From the NCBI RefSeq assembly GCF_009695745.1, contig NZ_VUNH01000007.1, forward strand, positions 1 through 64,000: DNA of 64,000 bases, read 5' to 3'. The notes under the pieces are model-generated. The model saw nothing but the letters and a program-made list of their open reading frames with translations. It was not told where the DNA came from and ran no database searches. A program made the position numbers and the translations under genes. Every line of letters starts with the position of its first letter. The stretch's first letter is position 1. This document shows, in pieces, positions 46,444-54,967 of the stretch. Source of the stretch: Pyramidobacter porci (GTDB lineage Bacteria > Synergistota > Synergistia > Synergistales > Dethiosulfovibrionaceae).

Positions 46444-47763
46444 TGACCGGTTCGCCCGCGCTGTGCAGCGCAGATAACCGCAGAGCAGCGCAAAGAGAAC
46501 GTTGAGAGAAAGCATGCTGCTGCCCGGCAGAAAAAGCTCCGGCTCCAGCAGATTGACGCACCAGATGGAAAAGGGAACGACGGCAAGCAGCTGATCGGTC
46601 GCGGAGATTCCGCTTTCCGGTTTGGCCCGGACCAGGGTAAAAAAATCGCGAAAGAAGAGAACGGTGTACGCCGAGGCAAGCGCGCCTCCCGGAACGCCCA
46701 TGCCGCACAGCGTATGCACATAGCCGCTGTGCATGTGGGCAATATCACCTTCAAGCGGGATATATCCATTGAGAACAGACATCAATTTGACGTAGGGAAG
46801 TCCCCAAAGAAGCGCCTCCGGGCGGTCGCGCAGCATTTTCGGCACGGCTCCCCAGATTTCGATCCGACTTGTCAGCGTGGTAAGACCGTACCAGATTGTG
46901 CGAATGGAATGCGTCACGTTTCGATAGATAAAGTTCATCGAAAAAGCGCCAAAAAACAACAGCAATACGCAGACGGCGGCGAAGACAAATCTTTTCGTCC
47001 ACGGAGGCAGCGAAGAACGCCTGATCCCAATCGCCGCGATGCAGGCGAAACCCGCCATCAGCGCCAACATCGCGTTGCGGGAGGCTCCCAGCGCCACCGC
47101 GGCCAAAAAGATCAGTTCGAGAACGGCGGCGGGAACATAGAAGCACCGTCGGGGACGGCTGGCGAGCAGGTAGGGAACCAACAGGCAGCAGGCCATGGCC
47201 AGAAACGCCGTGCAATACTGGTGCCACAGCAAAACCCTGAGTTCCAGGCGGCCGGTCGCGCTGTATGTCGCGCCGAAACGCAGCCTGCCATGCCAGAGCG
47301 AAAAGCAAGCGCCCCTGAAAACGCCGTAAAAGGCGATCAGAAGCATGAGAGCGAAGACGATCAGTCCCGCCAGCAGAACGGCGTCCAGTATTTTCCGCCG
47401 CCGGCCGTCCCCCGTCAGTTCGGCAAAAGGGAACGCGATCAGAGCGACGGACGTCAGATGCACGAGAGCCGCCTGGGCTTCTCCCGCGACGGTCAGAGAT
47501 ACCCCATGATAAAGACAGCACAGCGCGAACCAGAGGGGAAAGAGAGCGAAAGCGAAAACGCCCGATCCGCGCAAGTCCTTTTTTCCCAGAAAAACGGCCG
47601 CCGGAACAAAAAACTCGATCCATAACAGGCAATAACGGGAGAACAGATGGTAGGCATTGCCGTGAAAGCCCCGCATGACCGTCGCCCCCAGGGCGGCAAG
47701 CAGGGCGGCAACGAGAAAAGAGTCCGCCGCCGCGGCTCTCAAAGGGGTCAAAGGCCGCTCCAT
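46441..47763 (-). CDS. O-antigen-ligase/polymerase-like membrane protein
   Basis: This is a 440-residue protein with about 11 membrane segments. The large periplasmic loop toward the C-terminus carries AHMHSGYVHTLCGMGVPGG, quoted as HMHSGYVHTLCGMGVPG. It matches the H-N/S-x-Y/F pattern of Wzy_C ligases (WaaL-like), which transfer glycans to a lipid or protein acceptor. The start at 47763, with AGAAGG upstream, lies 11 bases after the stop codon of the preceding NlpC/P60 gene, so the two are co-transcribed. The open frame extends far upstream over that gene and is not coding there. No glycosyltransferase genes lie near. Confidence 0.8.
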   Translation of the reverse strand: MERPLTPLRAAAADSFLVAALLAALGATVMRGFHGNAYHLFSRYCLLWIEFFVPAAVFLGKKDLRGSGVFAFALFPLWFALCCLYHGVSLTVAGEAQAALVHLTSVALIAFPFAELTGDGRRRKILDAVLLAGLIVFALMLLIAFYGVFRGACFSLWHGRLRFGATYSATGRLELRVLLWHQYCTAFLAMACCLLVPYLLASRPRRCFYVPAAVLELIFLAAVALGASRNAMLALMAGFACIAAIGIRRSSLPPWTKRFVFAAVCVLLLFFGAFSMNFIYRNVTHSIRTIWYGLTTLTSRIEIWGAVPKMLRDRPEALLWGLPYVKLMSVLNGYIPLEGDIAHMHSGYVHTLCGMGVPGGALASAYTVLFFRDFFTLVRAKPESGISATDQLLAVVPFSIWCVNLLEPELFLPGSSMLSLNVLFALLCGYLRCTARANRS

Positions 47764-47774
47764 ACCAACGCCTT

Positions 47775-49223
47775 CTAATCGAAGCGGATGAGGGTTGTCA
47801 GATGAGACAGCCATGATTCCCCATCCTTTCGGTACGTTTCCGTCAGACTGTTGACGACAACGGTATTGACGGAAAGCACGGTTATTCGGTCTTCGCTGAA
47901 AGAGGAGACTGCGCTTATGACGTAAGGTTTTTCTTTGACAGTTCCCAAATACAGCATGGCGTGGCCGGGAAAGAAGAGCAGGGAACCGGCGCGGGTCTTT
48001 TTCAGCATGTCGAGCTTGGCGCCGTCGGTCAGACCGGAAAGATCGACGGCTGCCGCTCCGCTCGCTTCGGCCTGCCGGGCGGAAGTTCGCGGCAGAACGA
48101 CGCCGAAGCAGGAAAAGACGTCCCGCAGAACGCCGGAGCAGTCGTTGGCGTGCCCGTCTCCGCCCCAGCCATAACGGCGCCCCAGCAGTTTGAACATCTG
48201 CCGCAGCACGTTTGCCGCCGTGAATTCGAGCCGCCCCACGCAAACGTCCGCAGAAACGGGGACCAGGGCGTATTCGTCCCTGATCCATCCGTCGCCGCCG
48301 CGCAGAGGGATTTTGACCGCGTAACACCCGAATCCGATCCGGCTGCGAACGGATTCCGGAGCTTCGTCAGGGCTTACGAGCGGCAGCGCCGTCCCCATGG
48401 GGAATCTGGCGCCGCTGAGCTCTTCGCAGTAAGGATCGTCGTCCAGGCACAGTTCGCTTCCCGTCACGACGAGGCAATGCTCCGGTTCCATGCGCCGGAG
48501 CCATTCTTCGCGGCTTTTGCAGAGGGCGACGTGCCTCTTTTCGATCCAGCCGCCGTAACTGTCCGTAAAAACGTAATACCAGCCGCCGTCCGCGCTTTCG
48601 TGAACGACTGCCAGAGGTTGGCAGGGGCGGCAGTTGGAACGCACCATTTTGTCAAAGAGAAGATCGTCCTTTTCGCCGACGACGTCGCGCACGGGGTACG
48701 CCTGCAGCGTGGTCCAGAAGACCGCATAGCCGAAACGGACGGAAACGGTCTTCGGGATAGCGTTCAAATGAAGCCGCCGGTCCAGATCGGCCCAGTACTT
48801 CTCCGTCACCGGCGCACCGTTCAGATAAACGGTTTCCGACGGTTTAGGTTTATAAACGGCTCCGGCCATCTCTCTTACAAAAGCGCCGCTGATCGCGTCT
48901 CCGATGTCGGTCAGCGCCGTCGTGTTCCCTGATTCCGTCGTCAGAGCGTTTTTATTTGCCGCGTTGAATGCCCTTATTCTTTCCGGACTCATCAGCACGG
49001 AATCCAGCAGCTGGCTGTTGCCGACCCAGTAGCCGGGCAGAAACATTTCCGCGGCGACCCCGCCGGCGGTTTTCATATATTTCGCGTATGCCGGCGATGG
49101 CTCAGCCGCCTGGGGCGCATCGCAAAGCGCCGCTTTCCACGCCCCGCAGACGCCCAAAAGCAGCATGAGCGCCACGATCCCTGCCGGCGTCCGCGAATTC
49201 TTGTTCATGATCTTGATCTTCAT
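47775..49223 (-). CDS. Secreted SH3-domain NlpC/P60 cell-wall hydrolase
   Basis: This 482-residue protein has an N-terminal hydrophobic segment at about 14-30 (AGIVALMLLLGVCGAWK) as signal or anchor. A middle region contains SH3-like segments (GWYYVFTDSYGGWIEK). The C-terminal NlpC/P60 domain has the catalytic cysteine in NDCSGVLRDVF (about residue 361) and histidine in FFPGHAMLYLG (about 420). Such enzymes cleave peptidoglycan stem peptides. The total layout matches the SH3_6/NlpC hydrolases of anaerobes. Its partner gene is an O-antigen-ligase-like protein, suggesting an envelope function. Confidence 0.85.
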   Translation of the reverse strand: MKIKIMNKNSRTPAGIVALMLLLGVCGAWKAALCDAPQAAEPSPAYAKYMKTAGGVAAEMFLPGYWVGNSQLLDSVLMSPERIRAFNAANKNALTTESGNTTALTDIGDAISGAFVREMAGAVYKPKPSETVYLNGAPVTEKYWADLDRRLHLNAIPKTVSVRFGYAVFWTTLQAYPVRDVVGEKDDLLFDKMVRSNCRPCQPLAVVHESADGGWYYVFTDSYGGWIEKRHVALCKSREEWLRRMEPEHCLVVTGSELCLDDDPYCEELSGARFPMGTALPLVSPDEAPESVRSRIGFGCYAVKIPLRGGDGWIRDEYALVPVSADVCVGRLEFTAANVLRQMFKLLGRRYGWGGDGHANDCSGVLRDVFSCFGVVLPRTSARQAEASGAAAVDLSGLTDGAKLDMLKKTRAGSLLFFPGHAMLYLGTVKEKPYVISAVSSFSEDRITVLSVNTVVVNSLTETYRKDGESWLSHLTTLIRFD

Positions 49224-49470
49224 TTTTCAGCTCCCATTTCACGTCGGAGATTGTGTCACGCAAGAGACGGAATGCTCGAACCATACCACATGGCGGCGCA
49301 ATTGAAGGACGAGTGCCGCCTGAGTTTACGATAAATTATTATAAACGATTCTTTTGAGCTGCGCTTGCAGACCGATCACGACTGCAGCGGAAAGAGCCGT
49401 TTGTTTTTCTTGCCGACCGGTGGGGCGAAGAGAGATTTATGCTATAATCTGTGCCGGAACCCAATTGAAT

Positions 49471-49648
49471 AATCAGCACGGTTCGAGACTTTTCCAGTTT
49501 CGATCAAAAAGGAATCGGGTGAGAATCCCGAGCGGTCCCGCCGCTGTAAAAGCCCCGCTTCTCCATGCGCCACTGTGAGCCCCGCGCTCATGGGAAGGCG
49601 GAGAAGGCTCCATGGGCTTGAGCCAGAAGACTTGCCGCGCTGAGCACA
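49471..49648 (+). ncRNA. Cobalamin riboswitch aptamer (full-size) upstream of the CoA-transferase gene
   Basis: The core blocks GGAATCGGGTGAGAATCCCG and GCGGTCCCGCCGCTGTAA (49511-49549), the GCCACTGTGAG block (49567-49577), GGGAAGGCGG (49592-49601) and the B12 box GAGCCAGAAGACTTGCC are all present in consensus order. A closing stem pairs tcagcacgg (49473-49481) with ccgcgctga (49636-49644). A TATAAT lies at 49443-49448. This is the long, canonical architecture, unlike the compact aptamer at 40608. Confidence 0.93.
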
Positions 49649-49723
49649 AAAAAGTTTTCGCGAGCGACGGAACGTGTGTGCTGCTTTCAGACCTTTCTTT
49701 CTGATTGAGGCCCCGGCAGCGGA

Positions 49724-49760
49724 CGTTCTTTCGGCATGGGATGCCGGAAGAATTTTTTTT
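49724..49760 (+). terminator. Riboswitch expression-platform terminator
   Basis: ttctttcggcat (49726-49737) pairs with atgccggaagaa (49741-49752), one G-U pair, followed by eight T. It lies between the aptamer and the GTG start at 49799, as for a ligand-induced OFF switch. Confidence 0.85.
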
Positions 49761-49798
49761 CACATGGGACGGCGCCGCGCCGAAAGGAAGGAAAAAAC

Positions 49799-51304
49799 GT
49801 GTACAACCGCATCAGCAATCGCGAGACAGAGGCCAAGACCATGTCGGCGGCGCAGGCCGCCGATCTGATCAGGGACGGCATGACCGTCGGCACCAGCGGC
49901 TTCACCATGGCCGGATATCCCAAGGCCGTGCCCATGGCGCTGGCCCGCCGCGCCGAACGCGGCGAGAAGATCCGCATCAAACTGATCACCGGCGCGTCCG
50001 TCGGCGACGAACTCGACGGGCGTCTGGCGCGCGCCGGCGTGATCGAACGGCGTTATCCCTACCAGACCAACCAGAGCGTGCGCGACCTGGCCAACGACGA
50101 CCGCCTCGCCTACGTGGACATGCACCTCAGCCAGGTGCCCTTCTGGATCAAAAACGGCTACTTCGGCAAGATCGACATCGCCATCATCGAAGCGATCGGC
50201 ATCGACGACGAGGGCAACATCATTCCCAGCACGTCGGTGGGCTGTTCCAACGTGCTGGCTGAGTACGCCGAAAAAGTGATCGTCGAGGTCAACACGACCC
50301 AGCCCGTCAAGCTGGAGGGCATGCACGACGTGTACAGCCCCCGCCGCATGAAGGAGACCGAGCCGATCCCGATCGTGCGCCCCAACAACCGTGTCGGCAT
50401 GCCCTACATCCGCTGCCGCCCCGACAAGATCGCCGCCGTGGTCGTCACCGACATCCCCGATTCGACGCGCCATCTGGCGCAGACCGATGCGAGGTCCCAG
50501 ATCATGGCCGACTATCTGGTCGCTTTCCTCGAGAACGAAGTGGCCTGCGGGCGGCTGCCGCGCAAGCTGCCGCCGATCCAGTCGGGCGTCGGCAACATGG
50601 CCAACGCCGTGCTGGGCGGACTGCAGAAGTCCAAATTCCGCAATCTTTCCATCTATTCGGAGGTGCTACAGGACTCCGTGCTCGACCTGATCGAAACGGA
50701 GCGCGTCTCGTTCGCCTCGGGGACGGCCCTGACTATCTCGCCCGAACGCATCGACGCCTTTTACAAGAGTCTGGAGATGTACAAGTACAAGATCATCCTG
50801 CGCCCCGTGGAGATCAGCAACTCGCCGGAAGTGATCCGCCGCCTCGGCGTCATCGCCGTCAACACGGCGCTGGAAGTCGACCTCGAGGGCAACGTCAACT
50901 CCACACACATCGGCGGCTGCCAGATCGTCAACGGCCTCGGCGGCTCGGGAGACTTCGCGCGCAACGCCGCGCTCTCGGTGTTCACCACGCCGTCGACGGC
51001 GAAGGGCGGAACGATCTCCTGCATCGTCCCGCACGTGGCGCACGTCGACCACACGGAACACGACCCTCACGTGATCATCACCGAACAGGGCTGCGCCGAC
51101 CTGCGCGGCCTCACGGCCTACGAGCGCGCCCGCGCGCTGATCGAAAACTGCGCGCATCCCAAGTACCGCCCGGCGCTGCGCGCCTTCGTGGAGCGCAGCG
51201 CCGCGCGCCCCGGCTTCCGTCACGGCTTCGCGCCGGAGGATCCGCAGCGCTGGATGCAGGATTATCGCCCCGAAGAAAACGAATCAGAGAAAAGGAATGA
51301 CTGA
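49799..51304 (+). CDS. Acetyl-/propionyl-CoA:succinate CoA-transferase family protein
   Basis: This 501-residue class I CoA-transferase of the acetyl-CoA hydrolase/transferase group carries GVGNMANAVLGGL and the catalytic glutamate in YSEVLQDS, then NGLGGSGDFARNA and ITEQGCADLRG near the C-terminus. Members move CoA between acetyl-, propionyl-, butyryl-CoA and succinate or acetate. Since mutAB lies 4 kb upstream, propionyl-CoA:succinate exchange is the likely role (inference). The start is GTG with AAGGAAGG at 49785-49792. An ATG at 49736 sits inside the terminator hairpin and is rejected. A full cobalamin riboswitch precedes it. Confidence 0.9.
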   Translation: MYNRISNRETEAKTMSAAQAADLIRDGMTVGTSGFTMAGYPKAVPMALARRAERGEKIRIKLITGASVGDELDGRLARAGVIERRYPYQTNQSVRDLANDDRLAYVDMHLSQVPFWIKNGYFGKIDIAIIEAIGIDDEGNIIPSTSVGCSNVLAEYAEKVIVEVNTTQPVKLEGMHDVYSPRRMKETEPIPIVRPNNRVGMPYIRCRPDKIAAVVVTDIPDSTRHLAQTDARSQIMADYLVAFLENEVACGRLPRKLPPIQSGVGNMANAVLGGLQKSKFRNLSIYSEVLQDSVLDLIETERVSFASGTALTISPERIDAFYKSLEMYKYKIILRPVEISNSPEVIRRLGVIAVNTALEVDLEGNVNSTHIGGCQIVNGLGGSGDFARNAALSVFTTPSTAKGGTISCIVPHVAHVDHTEHDPHVIITEQGCADLRGLTAYERARALIENCAHPKYRPALRAFVERSAARPGFRHGFAPEDPQRWMQDYRPEENESEKRND

Positions 51305-51596
51305 AATCATGTTTTTGAAATCGCTTCTCGAGATCACCATGCTGATCTGCTTCGGCGCCGCCTGGCCCATCTCCATCTACAAATCGTGGACCTCGCGCAG
51401 CAGCAGGGGCAAGAGCGCGCTTTTTCTCGTCGTCATCATCGTCGGTTATCTGGCGGGAATCGGCAAATGCCTGCTGGACTCCACGCACTGGAGCGTGGTC
51501 GCGCTCTACGTCGTGAACGTGACGATGGTTTCGATCGACATGCTGCTCTACTTTCGCAACGAGGCGCTGGAGAAAAAGACGGCGGAGAGTTGTTAG
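51297..51596 (+). CDS. Small PQ-loop-like membrane protein (99 aa)
   Basis: This 99-residue protein has three membrane helices at about 8-25, 38-55 and 66-86. The CFGAAWPISIYKSWTSRSSRG segment, quoted as FGAAWPISIYKSW, resembles the proline-containing turn of SemiSWEET/PQ-loop proteins, though PQ is replaced by PI. It overlaps the CoA-transferase stop by 8 bases, so the two are translationally coupled and share the riboswitch leader. AAAAGGA lies upstream of the ATG. The role is unknown, but export or import of a small metabolite of the pathway is conceivable. Confidence 0.65.
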   Translation: MTEIMFLKSLLEITMLICFGAAWPISIYKSWTSRSSRGKSALFLVVIIVGYLAGIGKCLLDSTHWSVVALYVVNVTMVSIDMLLYFRNEALEKKTAESC

Positions 51597-51629
51597 CCGC
51601 CTGTTTCGCACGCCGGGGCCTGCCATTTA

Positions 51630-51677
51630 TAGCCATATCTAGCGTCTAAATGTCAAAATTAACAATGTATATAGTGT
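51630..51677. promoter_or_regulatory. Tandem NrdR boxes upstream of nrdD
   Basis: ACAATGTATATAGTGT (51662-51677) matches the NrdR consensus ACACTATATATAGTGT at 14 of 16 positions. TAGCCATATCTAGCGT (51630-51645) matches at 10 of 16. Their starts are 32 bases apart, three helical turns, the spacing typical of NrdR pairs. NrdR represses ribonucleotide reductase genes when dATP is high. Confidence 0.75.
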
Positions 51678-51811
51678 TTTCGTCTTTACGAGATCGTTTT
51701 TATGGTGTATGATGGCAGCGAAAAATCCCGGGCAAGCGGTCCGCTTCGTCCCGTTTTTCGCGCGCCCGCTGCGGGCGCCGCATTTCGCTCTTGGAAAGAG
51801 AGGCCTTTCAA

Positions 51812-54196
51812 GTGATCGAGACCATCAAGAAGAGGGACGGCCGTCTGGCGCCCTTCAACGAAGACCGCATCACCCGCGCCATTTTCCTCGCCGCGTCCGC
51901 CGTGGCAGAGAAGGAAGGCACGTCCGCCGACTACCGCATCGCCGAGGGGCTGACGTCGCAGGTCGTGCGCCGTCTCAACGAAAAGTACGCTTCCGGTTCG
52001 CCCAGCGTCGAGGACGTGCAGGACATGGTGGTGAAGGTGCTGATCGAGAACGGCCACGCCCGCACCAGCGAAGCCTACATCACCTACCGCAACGAGCGCA
52101 CGCGCGTGCGCGACTCCCACACCCGCCTGATGAAGGCCATCGAGGAAATCACCTTCGCCGACGCCAAGACCGCCGACGTGAAGCGCGAAAACGCCAACAT
52201 CAACGGCAACACGGCCATGGGCACGATGCTGGAATACGGCAGCGCCGTGTCGCGCGAGTTCTGCAAGACGCACGTGATCCACCCCGCTCACGCCAGGGCG
52301 CACGACGAAGGCGACATCCACATCCACGACATGGACTTCCTCAACATGGGCACGCTGACCTGCTGCCAGATCGACATCCGCAAGCTGTTCAAGGGCGGCT
52401 TCTCGACAGGGCACGGTTTCCTGCGCGAACCGCAGGACGTGATGAGTTACGCGGCGCTGGCGGCCATCGCCATCCAGAGCAACCAAAACGACCAGCACGG
52501 CGGCCAGAGCATCCCGTACTTCGATTACGGCATCGCCGACGGCGTGCGCAAGACGTTCCGCAAGCTGTACGTGAGCAATCTCGCCAAGGCGCTGGAACTG
52601 CTTCGCGACCTCGACGCGAAAGCCTCCGTCAAAGAGGCGGAAGCCCGCGCCGAAGCCGAAACGGGGCGCGCCATCGGCCTGACGGACGACGCCGCGCGTG
52701 ACGAGGCCGAGCGGAATTTCCTCGCCGCGTCGCTGAAAGTCGACGGCGCGGAGCTGGGCAAACTTCAGACGTTCGCCCGCAAGGAGGCCCTCGCCGAAAC
52801 GGACCACCGTACCTACCAGGCCATGGAAGCCTTCATCCACAACCTTAACACCATGCATTCGCGCGCCGGCGCGCAGGTGCCCTTCTCGAGCATCAACTTC
52901 GGCACCGACACGTCTCCCGAAGGGCGCATGGTCACGCGCAACCTGCTGCTGGCGACCGAAAAGGGGCTGGGCAACGGCGAGACGCCGATCTTCCCCATCC
53001 TCATCTTCAAAATCAAAGAGGGCGTCAACTACAACCCGGGCGATCCCAACTACGACCTGCTGCAGCTCTCATGCCGCGTCACTTCCAAGCGGCTTTTCCC
53101 CAATTTCAGCTTCCTCGACGCCCCCTTTAACGCCGAATACTACAAACCCGGCGACCCCGACACGGAGGCCACCTACATGGGCTGCCGCACGCGCGTGGTC
53201 GGCAACCGCTGCGGCGAATCGACGGTGAGCGGCCGCGGCAACCTCTCCTTCACCACCATCAATCTGCCCCGCCTGGGTATCGTCCACGGCCGGGCGCTGG
53301 GCGGCACGACCGATCTCGACGCCTTCTTCGAAGACCTCGACGGCAAGATCGACCTGGTCGTCGACCAGCTGCTGGAGCGCTTGGAAATCCAGGGGCGCCG
53401 CCGCGTCAAGAACTTCCCGTTTCTGATGGGACAGGGCGTGTGGAAAGGCTCCGACGGCATGAACGACGAGGACGAACTGCGCGAGGTGATCCGCCAGGGC
53501 ACACTGACTGTCGGTTTCATCGGCCTGGCTGAGTGCCTGGTGGCCCTGACGGGCAAGCATCACGGCGAGAGCTCCGAGTCTCAGGAACTGGGGCTGAAGA
53601 TCATCCGCCACATGAGAGAGCGCATGGATCAGGCTTCGGAACAGTACGACCTGAACTTCTCCCTCATCGCCACGCCCGCGGAAGGGCTGTCGGGGCGCTT
53701 CACCCGCCTCGACGCGAAAAAGTTCGGCGCGATCCCCGGCGTCACCGACCGCGAATACTACACCAACTCCTTCCACGTTCCCGTGTATTACAAGATCGGC
53801 GTCTTCGACAAGATCGCCCGCGAAGCGCCCTATCACGCGCTGACCAACGGCGGGCACATCAGCTACGTCGAGCTGGACGGGCTGGGAGCCAACAATCCCG
53901 AAGCCTTCGAAAGCATCGTTCGCGCCATGAAGGAAGCGGGAATCGGCTACGGCAGCATCAACCATCCCGTCGACCGCGACCCCGTCTGCGGCTACACGGG
54001 CATCATCCCCGGCGACGTGTGCCCCCACTGCGGGCGCCGCGAGCACGACGGCCCCGTGGGGTTCGAGCGCATCCGCCGCATCACCGGCTACCTCGTCGGC
54101 ACGCTGGACCGCTTCAACGACGCCAAACGCGCCGAGGTCCGCGACCGCGTCAAGCACAATCAGTGCGGCACGGAGGAAGAGGCGAGCGTCAAATGA
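51812..54196 (+). CDS. nrdD: Anaerobic (class III) ribonucleoside-triphosphate reductase
   Basis: This 794-residue protein has an N-terminal ATP-cone (VIETIKKRDGRLAPFNEDRI, residues 1-90), a catalytic ten-stranded barrel, a zinc site near the C-terminus (CGYTGI...CPHCG, about 727-742), and the glycyl-radical loop ITGYLVGTLDRF near residue 760. It reduces ribonucleoside triphosphates using a glycyl radical made by NrdG, and is destroyed by oxygen. The start is GTG at 51812 with AGAGAGG upstream. A TTG seven codons earlier is less likely. Tandem NrdR boxes precede it. Confidence 0.97.
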   Translation: MIETIKKRDGRLAPFNEDRITRAIFLAASAVAEKEGTSADYRIAEGLTSQVVRRLNEKYASGSPSVEDVQDMVVKVLIENGHARTSEAYITYRNERTRVRDSHTRLMKAIEEITFADAKTADVKRENANINGNTAMGTMLEYGSAVSREFCKTHVIHPAHARAHDEGDIHIHDMDFLNMGTLTCCQIDIRKLFKGGFSTGHGFLREPQDVMSYAALAAIAIQSNQNDQHGGQSIPYFDYGIADGVRKTFRKLYVSNLAKALELLRDLDAKASVKEAEARAEAETGRAIGLTDDAARDEAERNFLAASLKVDGAELGKLQTFARKEALAETDHRTYQAMEAFIHNLNTMHSRAGAQVPFSSINFGTDTSPEGRMVTRNLLLATEKGLGNGETPIFPILIFKIKEGVNYNPGDPNYDLLQLSCRVTSKRLFPNFSFLDAPFNAEYYKPGDPDTEATYMGCRTRVVGNRCGESTVSGRGNLSFTTINLPRLGIVHGRALGGTTDLDAFFEDLDGKIDLVVDQLLERLEIQGRRRVKNFPFLMGQGVWKGSDGMNDEDELREVIRQGTLTVGFIGLAECLVALTGKHHGESSESQELGLKIIRHMRERMDQASEQYDLNFSLIATPAEGLSGRFTRLDAKKFGAIPGVTDREYYTNSFHVPVYYKIGVFDKIAREAPYHALTNGGHISYVELDGLGANNPEAFESIVRAMKEAGIGYGSINHPVDRDPVCGYTGIIPGDVCPHCGRREHDGPVGFERIRRITGYLVGTLDRFNDAKRAEVRDRVKHNQCGTEEEASVK

Positions 54197-54720
54197 AGAT
54201 CCGCCTCGCCAGTCCGATGACCCGCGACAGCATCGTCGACGGGCCGGGACTGCGGGCGGTGATCTGGGCGCAGGGATGCTTCCACAACTGCCCGGGCTGC
54301 CACAATCCCTGCACGCACAACCCGTTCGGCGGTTTCGAAATGGACGTAGACGACCTGATCGCCCAGCTGGACTCGCTCCATCTGCAGCAGGGGCTGACAC
54401 TATCGGGCGGCGAACCGTTCCTGCAGGCCCGCGCCCTGGCCGCAGTGGCCCGCGCGGCGCGCCGGCGCGGACTGAACGTGTGGGCGTTCACGGGTTTTAC
54501 CTTCGAGCAGCTGACCGACCGCAAAAATCCGGGCTGGGCGGACCGTACGGCCCTGCTCGAACAGATCGACGTGCTCGTCGACGGACGCTTCGAGCGCGAC
54601 AAGCGCGATTTGTCGCTGCGCTTTCGCGGCTCGTCCAACCAGCGCATCCTCGACGTGAAAAAAAGCTTGGCCCTGCAGGCCCCCTGCGTCATCGAAGAGT
54701 ACATGCGCCAGGCCATGTAG
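54193..54720 (+). CDS. nrdG: Anaerobic ribonucleotide reductase-activating radical-SAM protein
   Basis: This 175-residue radical-SAM enzyme has the cluster cysteines in CFHNCPGCHNP near residue 29 and the SGGEPF motif near 72. In the NrdG family, the motif is CxxxCxxC-like and is spaced here as C-x3-C-x2-C, as expected. It generates the glycyl radical on NrdD. The ATG overlaps the nrdD stop (ATGA), so the pair is translationally coupled. A long terminator follows. Confidence 0.96.
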   Translation: MKIRLASPMTRDSIVDGPGLRAVIWAQGCFHNCPGCHNPCTHNPFGGFEMDVDDLIAQLDSLHLQQGLTLSGGEPFLQARALAAVARAARRRGLNVWAFTGFTFEQLTDRKNPGWADRTALLEQIDVLVDGRFERDKRDLSLRFRGSSNQRILDVKKSLALQAPCVIEEYMRQAM

Positions 54721-54753
54721 CGGCTCTCCGCCGCGATGCGGGCGCACACCGAA

Positions 54754-54813
54754 AAGGCCGTTCCGAAAAGCGACAAAGATTTCTTCATCGCTTTTCGGAA
54801 CGGCCTTTCGTTT
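54754..54813 (+). terminator. Intrinsic terminator of nrdDG
   Basis: A 20-bp perfect stem (54754-54773 with 54788-54807, containing gttccgaaaag) and a 14-base loop, followed by TTCGTTT. Confidence 0.88.
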
Positions 54814-54861
54814 ACCCCTCTCCCGCCGCCGGGGCCGTAAAGCTTTTTTTCGTCGCAAAAA

Positions 54862-54877
54862 TGTTCCACGTGAAACA
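54862..54877. other. parS chromosome-partitioning site
   Basis: TGTTCCACGTGAAACA is an exact match to the chromosomal parS consensus bound by ParB/Spo0J. It is intergenic, between nrdG and the methyltransferase gene. parS sites usually cluster near the replication origin, so the window probably lies in the origin-proximal part of the chromosome (inference). Confidence 0.85.
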
Positions 54878-54967
54878 CTTTACGTCGAGCCTTATAAAAG
54901 CCGGATCGAAATTACATATTAAAAATTCGATACCACTCCCCGCCTCCGAGCCGGGGCAGGAGGAGCT

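Noticed and set aside
49736-49798. ATG at 49736 as start of the CoA-transferase
   Set aside because: It lies inside the terminator hairpin of the riboswitch, and the added residues match no family member. The GTG at 49799 has a well-placed AAGGAAGG.
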